Source: Oasisia sp. SBJ-2009 | Lineage: Eukaryota; Annelida; Polychaeta; Sabellida; Siboglinidae | Assembly: GCA_964017155.1 (NCBI GenBank) | Contig: OZ024863.1 | Span: 38,866,038 to 38,930,037 of the forward strand | Direction of reading: 5' to 3' | Length of the DNA stretch: 64,000 nucleotides | Shown: positions 46,378 through 57,927 of the stretch, piece by piece | Position numbering within the stretch: position 1 is the first letter of the stretch | Layout: the number at the start of each line of letters is the position of its first letter | Notes under the pieces: generated by a model | Database searches by the model: none | The model's input: the letters and a program-made list of their open reading frames with translations, nothing else | What the model was told of the DNA's origin: nothing | Position numbers and translations under genes: made by a program

Positions 46378-46391
46378 TACGAATCCGCAGC

Positions 46392-46430
46392 ATGGAGTTC
46401 AAACCGCCAGCCACGGTGTCGTTTAATAAT
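46392..46430 (+). pseudogene. Gypsy element 1 gag, first 13 codons before an insertion
   Basis: Starts MEFKPPATVSF and is cut by a 7.0-kb insert after AATAAT (46425-46430). The frame resumes after the second AATAAT at 53431-53436. Confidence 0.7.
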
Positions 46431-47044
46431 ATAGATTTAATCCAGCAGGGATTAAATACGTTTTGCTCACAGCACCCACTAACTTGTAAACATTGTCCGG
46501 TCACATCTGAACAATGTCACCTTAGATGAGGCCACAGTGAAGCTGGGGCGGGGCTGGACACAGTCACCACCCGGCATCGCATATCATGAGACTTCAGTTT
46601 AATTCCTCTGTCAATAGAGGAAGTGCGTTTCACGGAGCAGCCCGTTTTTAACCACAATTTCTGTTTGTCAGCGTTTGGTTAGTTTTGGTAGACGTTTGCA
46701 TACCGCCAGAACTTTCAGCACTGCTTTGTTGCGTCTGGTTGACAACGTCATCTTTTGCGATTTGCTGGCGTTATCCGGCCCCGTTTCTCGCCGGCGATTC
46801 GTTGTTAGTGGGCAACGCTGGCTAAAGGGTGCTGCTCCTTCGTGCGATCTGCATTTGCGTACACTTTGGTGAGTTAATCGTTGCTTATTTGCATTTAGTT
46901 AGTTAGCATGTTTGCTTGTGGTTTGTTTCTGCCGGCGTCACCGCATTTGCGGTCGTCTCTTAGTTAGTTAGTACCGCGGTGTGTGTGACGCGTTGCTCCC
47001 GCCGTTATCTTAAGTAACGTAATTAACGTTGTGGGTGTTGCGTA

Positions 47045-48677
47045 GGGGAGGATGACCAATATTGGACCACCTAAGCATCTTGATTAATTGCACCATAGCG
47101 CATTGATAGATTTAGGTGGAAACTATTCTCACACAAAGGTAACCATCTAGGGTATCCACACGTCACACCATATTGATCTATTGTTGCGCGTTTGTTGTCA
47201 GAAAAAAGAAACAAGTAAATGTCACACCGGTCCAATATAAGTCACAGTTCTATATATTGGACCACCCCGGGATCAATATTGGACCGCTAGTCATTGCATT
47301 ACAAATTATAGCACACACCAGGATACACTGTTTAGACTTACACAAATATGTCACGTAGGGCCTACACTGATAACTAGTCCATTTTCTTATGGACTGGACA
47401 CGCTACAAGTGTTAACTGACGGATTGTCTCTGATTAGCTTACATACTGCAATATAGCCCAGCCGATATGTGAATGAATTGTGCGTTTTACGATACAAGCA
47501 TGAAATTTGGGGCACAAATGTAGAGCACATAATGACAAAAATATTTGGATATAGGGCTATCTCAGATTTCGCCTTGGAAGGCGTTGGCGACCATTTTCCA
47601 AGATGGCCGCCGTAAATAAATTTTCTCATATCTTAACAACTGCTTCAAGTAAATAAGTAATTTTGCTATCTAAGATAGGTTTTCGGGGACCACCATTTCA
47701 AATATATAACTTTTGACCTTCTCCGACATTCAAATCCGCCATTTTTAAATATGGCGGCCGCCAAGACTAATGATCCTATATCTCATGTCGTACGCCACCT
47801 AGAGCAGTAATTTTGTTGTCAAAATATAGGTATGAGGACAGCCGATTTAAATGTTGCTGCCATTAGCATATTTGTTGCCGATGTCAAGATGCTTTTTGAG
47901 TGTCGCCTTCGGAACCCCGTAAATCTTGGCGATGGCATTTAAGCATGCGTCTCCGTTTTGAAGAGCAGTCAAGGCGCCGTCCAAGTCTTCTTCAGTCCAT
48001 CTGCCATATGTGTCTATAATGAACAACATATTTTATCTAGCATTCTCTCCCTGACCAGACAAACGGAGGGACCAGGCGCGATTGTGGGCGTGCGGGAGTG
48101 AATATTGACCAAAAAATGAAGTAGCATCGTGTAGAATGGTAAATCGGAAGTACGATTAGATAAGGCTACATTAACATTTAAAACATATATTGAAATAATT
48201 TCATATTGATTTAACAACTTTCCTTTACATAAGCGTCGGAATCTATATCGGACCGCCTGAGATATTATATTGAGCCACCGGTCCAATATATGTCCCTTCT
48301 GCTGGTTCAATATCGGTAACACGACACTTCCGGTTTTCGGATGTAGTTCTCCTGAGTTATTTGGAGTGACACTTTCTGAGCTTAACTGTGATTATAAAAG
48401 ACCCTCAAAGACCCGAAAAGCAAATCCCATTGATGGAGCATCAATAGATACAGAGAGGCACACGCTTGAAATTGCGATACAATTACAACAGGATGAAAAA
48501 TAACGAAATCCACACCGTTTATTTTTGCGCGCGCTTTTCGCCACTTTGAATCAGCCAATCGATAACTTGCTTTGCCGCTAATACCCTATTCGGCGCCACA
48601 AGTTGCTGTATTGTCGTAAAGCTGAGAAATCGCCGTGGTCCAATATATATACTGGTCCAATATGGGTCACCCTCCCC
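47045..48677. mobile_element. Pogo/Tigger-like element, internally deleted
   Basis: Inverted ends GGGGAGGATGACCAATATTG and the reverse complement of CCAATATGGGTCACCCTCCCC, with TA target duplications (47043-47044, 48678-48679). Many subterminal copies of CCAATATTGGACC-like words in both orientations near both ends (47060-47290, 48240-48320, 48635-48665). A transposase fragment lies inside. Ends, TA target and HTH type all fit the pogo branch of Tc1/mariner. Confidence 0.85.
47847..48011 (-). pseudogene. N-terminal pipsqueak-type HTH of a pogo-like transposase
   Basis: The minus frame reads YGRWTEEDLDGALTALQNGD, then LNAIAKIYGVPKATLKKHLD, the psq/CENP-B-type HTH (W-T-E-E-D-L..A..A, then S/N-x-x-x-A-x-x-Y-G-V-P-x-x-T-L). 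It ends in a stop after ~60 codons; the DDE domain is missing. The domain normally binds the element's termini. Confidence 0.85.
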
Positions 48678-49744
48678 TAATCGCTGGCGTCTCACCGCGA
48701 TCTTTTATCTAAGTCTCGTGCGTTGCCGGTCAGATTCTCCACCGGTTTTTTGTGCCATGTCGTTGTTTGTTGTAATTCGGGATGTATTTTTGGTTGCCCC
48801 TTAAGCATATTCCTTAGTGCCCCGGGCTTGTAATTTGATATAGGTGTTACCTGTTTCGCTAACGCCACCCACTACTTGCCCACCCGTCGCTGTCGTCTTT
48901 ATGCCCTACGGCCGGTATCACCGGCTGGCGGGTTTCCTGCGTGTTTGCCTCTGTGTTGATGTCTTTTTCCTTTGTACTTGGTTTCCTTTTACACTGTGTC
49001 ATATAATCGGTTTTCTGTTGTTGTGTCTTTGCTTTTCAGTTCCCACTGTCTGGCTTCTGACATTTTTGTTTTGCACGCTTCGGCTGTCTGTTTGCTTCTT
49101 GTGCGTTGGCCAGTTATAATTCATTTATGAGTGCTGTGCTATTGGTGTGTGCCACGTATTTATTATTTCGTTTGCTGTCTTCTTTGGCTGTCAAGTTGTT
49201 TTTATTTTCTTGTTAGGTGGAGGAATGACAACATGCCTGGCACTCGGTTTAGTGTTGTTGCATCTGACCTTTTGTTTTGTTTTTCTTGTTATGGCATCCA
49301 ATTAACGCATCACTTGTGTATTCTTTGTACCATTTATACATGTGTGTTTGCCCTCCTGGGGCTTCTGGCTGCGTACACAGCTGTTGGTGACGGCTCACCC
49401 TGCCTGGCCGTGTGTGTCGTTTGTGGGCAGGTTTTGGCGCGCCTGGAGGTGCAGCGGGCCTTGTTTTGCCTTACCTTTTGATATGCCTTTATGATGTCGT
49501 GTTTTTTTCCTTACCCAGGTTCTGTGGTCGATTTTCTGCTGCCTTGCTTGCAGTGGAACAGTGTTTTCCCCCGTCTATCGTGTGGCTGTTTGATTGGTTA
49601 ATTGTACTTGTCTGACCGTTGGATGGTGTTTGGCCGGTGTTTTATTGTGTTAGCCGCTGTGTTTGCCCAAAGCGTGTGTTGTGTTGCCAAGGGTTGTGAT
49701 GTTGTGCTACCACGCCCTGGTGTTATTTAACGTGCTGTTTGTCC

Positions 49745-49975
49745 TAGCCATGGGTCGACCACTTGTATAGTGTTGGACCTACAGTGTTAGCGTTAGGCCC
49801 ACGCTGTGATCGACAGGGTGTGATGTGGAGTTTCCGAACCCTTGTGTGTTTCCTGGCTAGTGTTTGCCCTCGCCATGGTGTCGACCACTTGTATAGTGTT
49901 GGGCCTACAGTGTTAGCGTTAGGCCCACGCTGTGGTCGACAGGGTGTGATGTGATGTTTCCGCACCCTTGTGTGT
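49745..49975. repeat. ~112-bp tandem duplication
   Basis: GACCACTTGTATAGTGTTGG, GTGTTAGCGTTAGGCCCACG and GACAGGGTGTGATGTG occur twice about 112-115 bp apart, nearly identical. Confidence 0.85.
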
Positions 49976-50479
49976 TGTGACCTGGCGGTTTGAGTGGCTG
50001 TAACTTGTTGTTGGGACGTTTTTGTCGCTACCAAATGCACATGCTACATTACTGCTTGCAGGAGTTCCCCATTGTTACTGTTCACTTGTCAGGGAGGTTA
50101 TACTTCGCCATGTCATTCTTTCAGGACCAGGTTGCCAGGTTGGCTAACACTTTTAATTCTTTCTTATATGTATGTTCTATGGTTTATACAGTAGTTGGTG
50201 CAAGGCTCTGCATTTATTCATGCACTCAATCTGCATGAGCTTTTTGTTTTTGTTTTGGTGGGTAGGTGGTCTTCCAGGATGTGGATGAATTTGCGTTGCC
50301 ACATTGTTCCGTCTGGCACAGGCTATGTTGCGGGCCACGTCTGGATTGGTGTCCTTGTCCAGGGTGATAGTGACGTGATTCACATCGATTTTTGCTTCCA
50401 GCCTGGCTACGTGACTGCCTGGGGTGATGCTGTGTTTCACACCATTTTTGTTTGTTTTTGCTTCTTACCTATCTGAATG

Positions 50480-50950
50480 AACTGGCTGTTGTAGACCACA
50501 CATTTATTGTTGGGTCGGCACAGGGTGATGTTGTCGTGTTCCACACCCATATGCGCTTTGAACTTGTTTATATGAACTGGCTGTTGTAGACCACACGTTT
50601 ATTGTTGGGCGGGTATTGTGGTCGCATTGTGGTCGGCCCAGGGTGGTGATGTGTCTTCCACACACTTTTGCGTTTTTCGAGCCGGTATGCGTGCACAGCC
50701 TGTTGGAGACCATACATTTATTGTTGGGTTTGCACAAGTGGTCGGCCCACGGTGGTGTTGCAATGTTCCACACCCATGTATGCGTTAAAGTCGGTCTGCC
50801 TGGACTGGCTGTTGTTGACCACACCTTTATTTTCATGCTTGCCTTGCAGTTGCTCCATGGTGATAACGATGCACTGCATACCCATTTATGCTACGAGCCT
50901 GCCTGCTTCCCAGGCCCTTGTTATTGACCACGCATTTCTTCCTAGACTTG
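50480..50950. repeat. Degenerate ~110-bp tandem repeats
   Basis: Repeated GACCACACRTTTATTGTTGG and TTCCACACCCATRTRYGC blocks separated by variants of GGTCGGCCCAGGGTGGTGATG. They continue the style of the 49745 block and may have a common origin. Confidence 0.65.
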
Positions 50951-53260
50951 CACTACGGTCGGCCCTATGTGATGACGCGTTCATCCACATCCGTATTAGC
51001 TACGAGCTGGGCGGCATGTTTCCCCTGCATTCTAGACAATACAATTATTGTGAGCATGCTCTGCAGCCGGCCGCCGCCATTCCATGCATTTGTACATTCT
51101 ACTTTGTTTCAGGCACGTTGGTGCGCCTTAATCGTGCCTCCGACTGTTTCCTGGTTTGACCACCTATCTTCGTGGTTTATTTTCTGCCATTTTGTAGCAT
51201 ATCCACTATGTTTTGTTCCCCTTGTTGGGCTAGTCCCAATGAGGGTGTGTTTTGTTCGTTTCATTGCAATTGCTGTGGCATGCTCCACCAGGACCTCACC
51301 CAGGATCAAATTTTTGCCTGTCCACATTTTGATAAACTCTTGTATGCATAATTCATATGATGCCATCAGTTGCCAAGACTAGCTTGCCACAACCAGACAA
51401 TTGCTCTCTGTAATACACAAAGAATGTCATTGACGCAAGTTATAAACTGTAGTGATTGATATATTGTCTGTAACTAACTTTGTGGCAGTTTCAATGACAT
51501 TGTAAAATGGCATGGACGGGCAAGTTCGCGCAAAAAAACACATGGACGGCTATGGATGGCTCCGTCTGGCAGACTCGTCCATGACAATTAACTGCCCGTC
51601 CAAAAACTTAACTTTCAAATTTTGCCCTTCCACATGACGGGTGGTCGGGTCTCTGGGTGAGGCCATGTCAGCACCATCATCTTTTTTTGCCTCTGCCCCT
51701 GCAGACACTTGGCTGCAGCGACTTAGCGCCCTTCGCGCCAGGCGCGTTTTCTCATATGTGCGGAAACTGCTTTGGTATATTTCCTTGTTGCAGTTGTGCT
51801 TCGTGGGACGTTGGGTTGGACTGGTCGGCCTGCACCCGTGTGCCGATGTCCTGGCACCTCCTATGATCCTTGACATCACGAATGATGGCTCGACCCGCTT
51901 CCGCACCTTGGCAGATCCCCGCTTGTCGTTTCTGCAACTGCACGAACAGCCGCAAGCGCCACCCTTTTAGTATCTGCTGCCCCAGGGGATCAACACGGGT
52001 TCGGCCCTCCGTCCGTGTATTGGATTAGGAGGTCACCAAGGTCAGCCCATTCACTTGAGACCTCTTTCACCTTTGCTGTTGCTGACCTTTTACATCGTGA
52101 CCGGGTCCAACAACAGTCTCCCTGTGCTCGGTCTTTTCCTCCGTGTTGACGACTACCCAGTGCGGATGCTTCGACGATCTGTGTTCACCCTCATTACTGG
52201 ACGTGGGCATGGCTCAGTCTTGGTTGCTTGACAAGTGGTACAAGGCAATTCTTGCACACAGTTAGCACCCCTGGACACGTGACTACACTGCGGCATGCTG
52301 TAGCTGTTGACATTATGTTTGTCTTCACGGTGGCATTGCCTTCTATTAGGCCTTGCATGCGTTGCTTTATGACACTTAATTTTCACATATTTCGTTACTA
52401 GTGACGAACCACGTGTTTTTTCTAGCGTATTGCGTTTTATACCGTACTGGATTCTTAACATATGTATTGCGTTTTGACTACGATTCTGGTATTGATTGAT
52501 TTCAACGAATTCATTTTATTGATCGATATCGTACGAATTCTGGTGTCTTCTCGGCACTGCTTATGGTGCGTTTGTGATTCTACTGGTTCTGTGTTTGTTT
52601 TTGTTTTTAACCTTAATGTGTACGCCTGTGTCGTGTATTGAGTATACCATGTTTCTTCAGGTATCGATCGGTATCGATCACAACCTGGTATCGGCCCTGC
52701 ATTATGATTGCCTCGGTTTTCCGCTTTGGGCCGGCGGTTTGTTTGCCTTTCTACTCCCCTGTTACAGCATACTAGCTCACTCTGGTTTTATCTTATCACT
52801 GTTTGTTTTGCTGTCATACTTTTCCTGTTGTAATTGTTGTATATTATTTTCTGATACACATGCATTCTTGTTTTGGATGTGTGTAGCTTTTTCTGTGTGC
52901 CTGGCCTTTCACTTTTTGGCCGGAGGTTGGGTGCGTGGTGTTTTGTTTCCTCTCCCTCGTAGAAAACATTCCATTCCATTTCTGTTAATTGGCAGTGTCT
53001 ACTACTCCTGTTTATTCGGCGTTTGCGTTAGTCTGTTTTTCTTCTTTGTTGGCAATCCCTGTGCGCGTGTGATGGGGTTCCTGCTTTTGCCCTCTCTGGT
53101 AGTCTGCTGTGCTTTGTGTGAGGGTTGTTAGGTGGTTTCTGGCCCCCACATTTATTTTGCTTAGATAGCTAGTTGCTTAGATGATTTCTCGTGCAATCAC
53201 CATTGACAAACATGACATCTATATGATTTAAGGGGATTTGCTTTATTTATCTAGGCCAAC

Positions 53261-53324
53261 GGCAATGCTCATAGTATTGTAACTATATGTCTTCTCTTTA
53301 CTTGTGTAATTAAAGAGCATTGCC
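53261..53324. other. Inverted repeat near the 3' end of the 7-kb insert
   Basis: GGCAATGCTC (53261-53270) and GAGCATTGCC (53315-53324) are perfect complements with a 44-bp loop. Confidence 0.7.
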
Positions 53325-53436
53325 ATTTTCCACCCACATTTGTTTCTTGCTATCTCTCACTACATAAACCGAGCAAAGCACAGCAGGCTCCCATTACCTT
53401 TAGTTAATACAGTACCGGTGAGGGGAGCAAAATAAT

Positions 53437-54717
53437 ACTGTCAATACTGCTAAAATTTGGCGTCGCTGGGAGCAGCAATTTCGAATTTACTCCGAAGCAG
53501 CGGAACTAGCAACGAAACCGCCGAAAACACAGGTAGCATTGTGCAGGCCCCGAAGCACAGGACATATTTACAAACTTTGTCTTTGCAAACACCGTTGACG
53601 ATAAATATGCAAATTGGGAGCATGTCCTGAAAAAGTTCAAAACCTACTGTGAACCACGGAAAAACGAGGTATTTGAACGGTACAAATTCTGGCAGCGCGA
53701 CCAACGTCAAGGGGAGAACATTGATCAGTGGTTCAATGATCTACGAATACTACTGTCAACCTGTGAATATGGACAGCAGATAGAAAGCAGTCTAAGAGAT
53801 CGTGTCGTGTTTGGAATAGCGGACATTCATATAAAAGAAAGACTACTTCGAGCAAGTGATTTGACGCTAGAAAAGCACTAGATATCTGCCACGCAACAGA
53901 GGGCCAGCAAAGAACAGATGAAAATAATGGCAAGCCAAGCGACAGCCAGTGTCATGAAGTGAACGCCATCATCAGGTCCAAAGATATGTCAGTGAACAGA
54001 AGAAAGACGTGTAATCAATGCAGAGGCCAGCAACGTGTTTAACCACCACTCTACACGAGGCGGCAGCTGTGCATATTGCGGCAGCAAACACCCGCCACGC
54101 AAATGCCCTGCGTATGGTGTAATGCTCGAAATTCAAAGGCAGAAATCTTTTCGCCAAGGTCTGCCAAGGGGGTGGATTCAGGAAGAAAGTCTACCAGCTA
54201 GAGACAGATCACCCTGATGATAATGGCTATCTCTTTGTGGGTACAGTCAAAGAAAGCAAAGCCACAAAGACAGAAAAGAAATGGCAAGCAGTGATACATG
54301 TGAATGGTAATGGTCACAGTGTAAACTTCAAGCTCGACACTGGTAGTGAGGCAAATGTGCTACCAGCCACTGTGTACAAGCAGATGAAGTCGGTCAAGCT
54401 GGAAAAAAACTAAGACTTTGTTGTATACGTTTGGCGAACATCCAGTTGTCCCACTAGGAACAGTCAAGCTTGACTGCACCACTGGAAAGTGACACAAGGA
54501 AAACCTGTTGTTCTACGTAACGGGTAATACAGATGTACCAATACTGGGCAGCAAAGCATTCAATGACATGAACCTGGTCAAGCGTGTGTACGCATGCCAG
54601 CCAAGGCAAAAAAGAAATGAAGCAAAATTACAGAGATGTATTCACGGGTGTGGGGCAGTACGAGAAGCGATATCACATGCAAGTAAACCCAAATGTGAAA
54701 GGAGTGATTCAGCCACC
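53437..54717 (+). pseudogene. Gypsy element 1 gag-protease, decayed
   Basis: After the insertion gag resumes (TVNTAKIWRRWEQQF) and runs through two frames. 53580-53880 has the capsid-like WEHVLKKFKTYCEPRKNEVF and RYKFWQRDQRQGENIDQW. A zinc knuckle CAYCGSKHPPRKCPAYG lies near 54065-54115. An aspartyl protease core KLDTGSEANVLPATVYKQM is near 54330-54390, followed by VPILGSKAFNDM. The sequence stops at an RT-start-like VNPNVKGVIQPPR at about 54680-54717, where a minisatellite begins. At least three frameshifts or stops. RT, RNase H, integrase and the 3' LTR are absent here. Confidence 0.82.
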
Positions 54718-55590
54718 ACGGTTCTGCGTCCTCTTCTGCGTCCGCTTCTGCGTCCTCTTCTGGGTCCTCTTCTTGTTCTATGTCCTCTTCTGCGTCCTCT
54801 TCTGTGTCCTCTTCTTGTTCTAAGTCCCCTTCTGCGTCCTCTTCTGCTCCATCTACGTCCGCTTCTGCATCCTCTTCTGGGTCCTCTTCTTGTTCTATGT
54901 CCCCTTCTGCGTCCTCTTCTGCTCCATCTTCTGCGTCCGCTTCTGCGTCCTCTTCTGGGTCCACTTCTTGTTATATATCCCCTTCTGCGTCCTCTTCTGC
55001 TCCATCTTCTGCGTCCGTTTCTGCGACCTCTTCTGGGTCCTCTTCTTGTTCTATGTGCCCTTCTGCGTCCTCTTCTGCTCCATCTTCTGCGTCCGCTTCT
55101 GCGTACTCTTCTGGGTCCTCTTCTTGTTCTATATCCCCTTCTGCGTCCTTTCTGCTCCATCTTCTCCGTCCGCTTCTGCGTCCTCTTCTGGGTCCTCTTC
55201 TTGTTCTATGTCCCTTTCTGCGTCCTCTTCTGCTCCGTCTTCAGCGTTCGCTTCTGCCTCCTCTTCTGGGTCCTCTTCTTGTTCTATGTCCCCTTCTGCG
55301 TCCACTTCTGCTCCATCTTCTGCGTCCGCTTCGCGTCCTCTTCTGGGTCCTCTTCTTGTGCTATTGCCCATTCTGCGTCGTCTGCTGCTCCATCTCCTGC
55401 GTCCTCTTCTGCGTCCTCTTCTGGGTTTCTATTCTTGTTCTATGTCCCCTTCTGCGTCCTCTACTGCTCCATCTCCTGCGTCCTCTTCTGGGTCCTCTTC
55501 TAGATCCTCTTCTTGTTCTATGTCCCCTCTGCGTCCTCTACTGCTCCATCTTGTGCTCCGTCTACTGCGTCCACTTCTGCGTAGATGTGC
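54718..55590. repeat. 78-bp minisatellite built of TTCTGCGTCC-like words
   Basis: About eleven units of ~78 bp (GGTCCTCTTCTTGTTCTATG, then TCCCCTTCTGCGTCCTCTTC and so on), with shorter edge units. The period is 26 codons, so long ORFs appear on both strands: S/A- or L/R-rich on plus; D/E/A-rich (DPEEDAEADAEDGAEEDAEG) or R/G-rich on minus. None has upstream coding context, so all are treated as repeat translations. Confidence 0.92.
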
Positions 55591-55720
55591 GTAATCTAAA
55601 CGGGTTCTCCATTGATCCAAACTGAATGAACGTTCCTCGGCTTTTCCTTCTCCATATGGCGCAGTAGCATCCAGGCTGGTGCAATGGTGATTGAGAGCAG
55701 TCAAATCAGTGGGATACCAG

Positions 55721-56010
55721 AAAAACGGCGACAATCCAAAACGGCGACAGACCAAAACGCGTCACGCCAAAACGGAGACAAACCAAAACGGCGACACTCC
55801 AAAACGGCGACAACCAAAACACGACACTCCAAAACGGCGACAACCAAAACGGCGATACGCCAAAACGGCGACAAATCCAAAACGGCGACACGTCTAAACG
55901 GCGACAATCCAACTTGATTTATAAACAAAGCTTATCCAAAACGCCGTGTTGACTTGTATCCAAAACAGCGGCACGACAAATCGGCGACAAATTCAAAACG
56001 GCGACACTGT
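55721..56010. repeat. Left array of AAAACGGCGACA motif
   Basis: At least twelve 15-17-bp units of the type CCAAAACGGCGACAA in one orientation, then TCCAAAACGCCGTGTTGACT and three looser units. The mirror-image array is at 61570-61835. Confidence 0.95.
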
Positions 56011-56261
56011 CAAAATTAAATTGGATTTTTCAGTTCGATTTTATAAGACGAACCATTCTATTAATATATAAAATGATTACTTTGAAAAGAAATATAATAT
56101 ATAATTCCAAATGTGATAAATATTATATATTATTATATCTTCAAATAGTGCCAAACTAAAAATGTGACAATCGAACAAATTTAATGCGTCATAAATACAT
56201 ACATCAACACCAATAATTTATATAATCTAACCCTTACACCAACAATATATGTATATGTATG

Positions 56262-56264
<3 letters not shown>

Positions 56265-56348
<84 letters not shown>

Positions 56349-56373
56349 CTAGACGGAAGCGCATTAGACGAGC

Positions 56374-56442
<69 letters not shown>

Positions 56443-56450
56443 TATATGTG

Positions 56451-56513
<63 letters not shown>

Positions 56514-56515
56514 AA
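56265..56515. repeat. TA-rich compound microsatellite block
   Basis: (TA)n at 56266-56331, (GT)n at 56332-56347, then (TA)n with CATATATATGTG interruptions at 56375-56497, ending in a T-run at 56498-56512. Y/I-only ORFs here are artefacts. Confidence 0.95.
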
Positions 56516-56525
56516 ATATATATAG

Positions 56526-56989
56526 GTGGAACTGGACTCGGACACGGGCGAGGACGAAGATGTTTCCTCGCGATCGACCTGGTCTCTCACGGTCCACACC
56601 AGTGGTTCACTCGATGTGTCCGACGTGACATCGCTTCCCGCAGACGTCACGTTCGGTAGACACGGCAGACGACGGCGTCGCTTTGTTTGTGCCGCTGTTG
56701 GGTTATTTCTCGGTACGCACAATCGTAGTGCAGCCCGATTCACCGTGTGCTGTTGTCCGAACCCGTCGGCGGGCTCGACCACATAGACGTCTTTCGTCCC
56801 TTGACGCATCACGACACAGTAGGGAGTGGGCTGCCACACATCCTGAATCTTGTTGCGCCCGAGCACTCCGTGCTGGCGGTGATACACGCGCTCCCCGGCG
56901 GCGAGTGGAAGTGACTCGCCTTTCGCTGGTCGGCGTGGTTGTTCAGCTGTGTCGCTGCTTTCGACGCTGGTGTTGCTGGACCCAACCAT
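56526..56989 (-). pseudogene. Gypsy 2 integrase C-terminal (GPY/F-like) tail
   Basis: Contains [35 protein letters not shown] and [17 protein letters not shown], the small SH3-like domain after the integrase core. The frame then runs through a K-run into TA repeat, so the true end of the ORF is lost or uncertain. Confidence 0.85.
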
Positions 56990-57059
56990 TACAGGACGAC
57001 TCCTCTCCTCCCAGTAGCACGTCGATGGGCAGCCTGCCGTCTCGCCCGAACATCAAATA

Positions 57060-57709
57060 ATGTGGCTAATAGCCAGTGCTGCCATGCGGTGTGACATTGT
57101 AGGCGTGTATGACCTCCTTTAAGTGATCTGCCCACTTCTTTTTCTTCTCAGCCGGAAGAACCCGCAACAGGCCGTGCATCGTACGGTTGAACCTCTCCAC
57201 CTGACCATTCCCAGCGGGGTGGTAAGGAGTGGTGTGGAACTTCTTGATGCCTTACATGGTACACAGCTTGCGAATCACCGCTGATTCGAAGTAAGGCCAA
57301 GATCGCTGTGTATACGCAATGGCACACCGAACACGAGGAACCATTCGTTCACAAGAATGCGTGCCACCGTGTCTGCTCGCTGGTTACGTGTCGCCACTGC
57401 CACCGTGTATTTCGTGAATACGTCGGTGATGACAAGAACGTTCTCTCTACCGTCCGATGACAGTTCTAACACAGTGAGGTCGATAGCCAATACCTCAAGA
57501 GGTTGCGTCGCTGATAACCTTCCCATGGGAGTCTTCGCTTTGACTTGAGGCATCTTAGAGACGGCACATCGTTCACATCTCTCAACCCATCTCTTCACAT
57601 CTTCACGGAGTCCAACGCAGTAGGGTCGTTCTCTGATCAAGGCCTCGGTGTGCTCAACCCCCTGGTGCCCTGCTTCATCATGCAGGCCGAGCAGTGCTTT
57701 CTCCTTCAA
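57060..57709 (-). pseudogene. Gypsy 2 integrase
   Basis: The zinc-binding HHCC region is present: GLHDEAGHQGVEHT and RWVERCERC. The catalytic core has LAIDLTVLE (first Asp), VITDVFTKYTVAV, and IHSDLG (second Asp). The frame then shifts at about 57285; beyond it [20 protein letters not shown] supplies the Glu of the DDE triad, with two TAA stops nearby (about 57254 and 57068). Confidence 0.9.
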
Positions 57710-57927
57710 GCAAGATGGCTGAAGTAACTGCTCGCGTCGAATGCCGTCTGGGTGGTTATGTGTCGATACAGCATACCATCGTGTTCAACGATTCTCTGTC
57801 CCATAGCCAAGAGAGCCAACGTCGCCTTTGATTCATCCGATCGCTCCCTCATGTCTGGGTGTCGTCCCCGATGACGATACCAGATTACACGTTGTAGGAC
57901 GTCGCCACTCTTCTGAAACTCACGCAT
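57706..57927 (-). pseudogene. Gypsy 2 linker between RNase H and integrase
   Basis: Shifted frame with REFQKSGDVLQRVIWYRHRG and DESKATLALLAMGQRIVEHDGMLYR (first 20 diagnostic), the linker leading to the integrase zinc finger. A further frameshift at about 57712 precedes the integrase ORF. Confidence 0.8.

Larger units (their letters stand above)
46431..53430 (+). mobile_element. 7.0-kb insertion of unknown type inside gag
   Basis: Flanked by a perfect AATAAT duplication, and removing it together with one copy leaves gag in frame. The insert is strongly T/G-rich on the plus strand for kilobases, has no RT, integrase, transposase or recombinase that I recognise, no clear terminal repeats (begins ATAGATTTAATCC, ends GGGGAGCAAA), a tandem repeat block at 49745-51000, and a nested pogo-like element. 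Hydrophobic ORFs (for example 52574-53131) follow from the T-rich composition. Confidence 0.65.

Noticed and set aside
51550..51970. Overlapping ORFs on both strands (109-118 codons)
   Set aside because: No motif, no splice context, both strands open; probably chance in the T/G-rich insert.
52574..53131. 185-codon hydrophobic ORF resembling a multi-pass membrane protein
   Set aside because: The whole surrounding 7-kb insert is T/G-rich, which yields hydrophobic codons in any frame; no homology recognised.
54508..55625. Long plus-strand ORFs of 281-331 codons and minus acidic/basic ORFs over 54.5-55.7 kb
   Set aside because: They are open because the 78-bp repeat is a multiple of three and lacks stops in several frames; no independent coding context.
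56234..56989. 251-codon minus ORF ending in Y/I repeats
   Set aside because: The first ~150 codons are Gypsy integrase tail; the rest is TA microsatellite, so the full ORF is not a real protein end.
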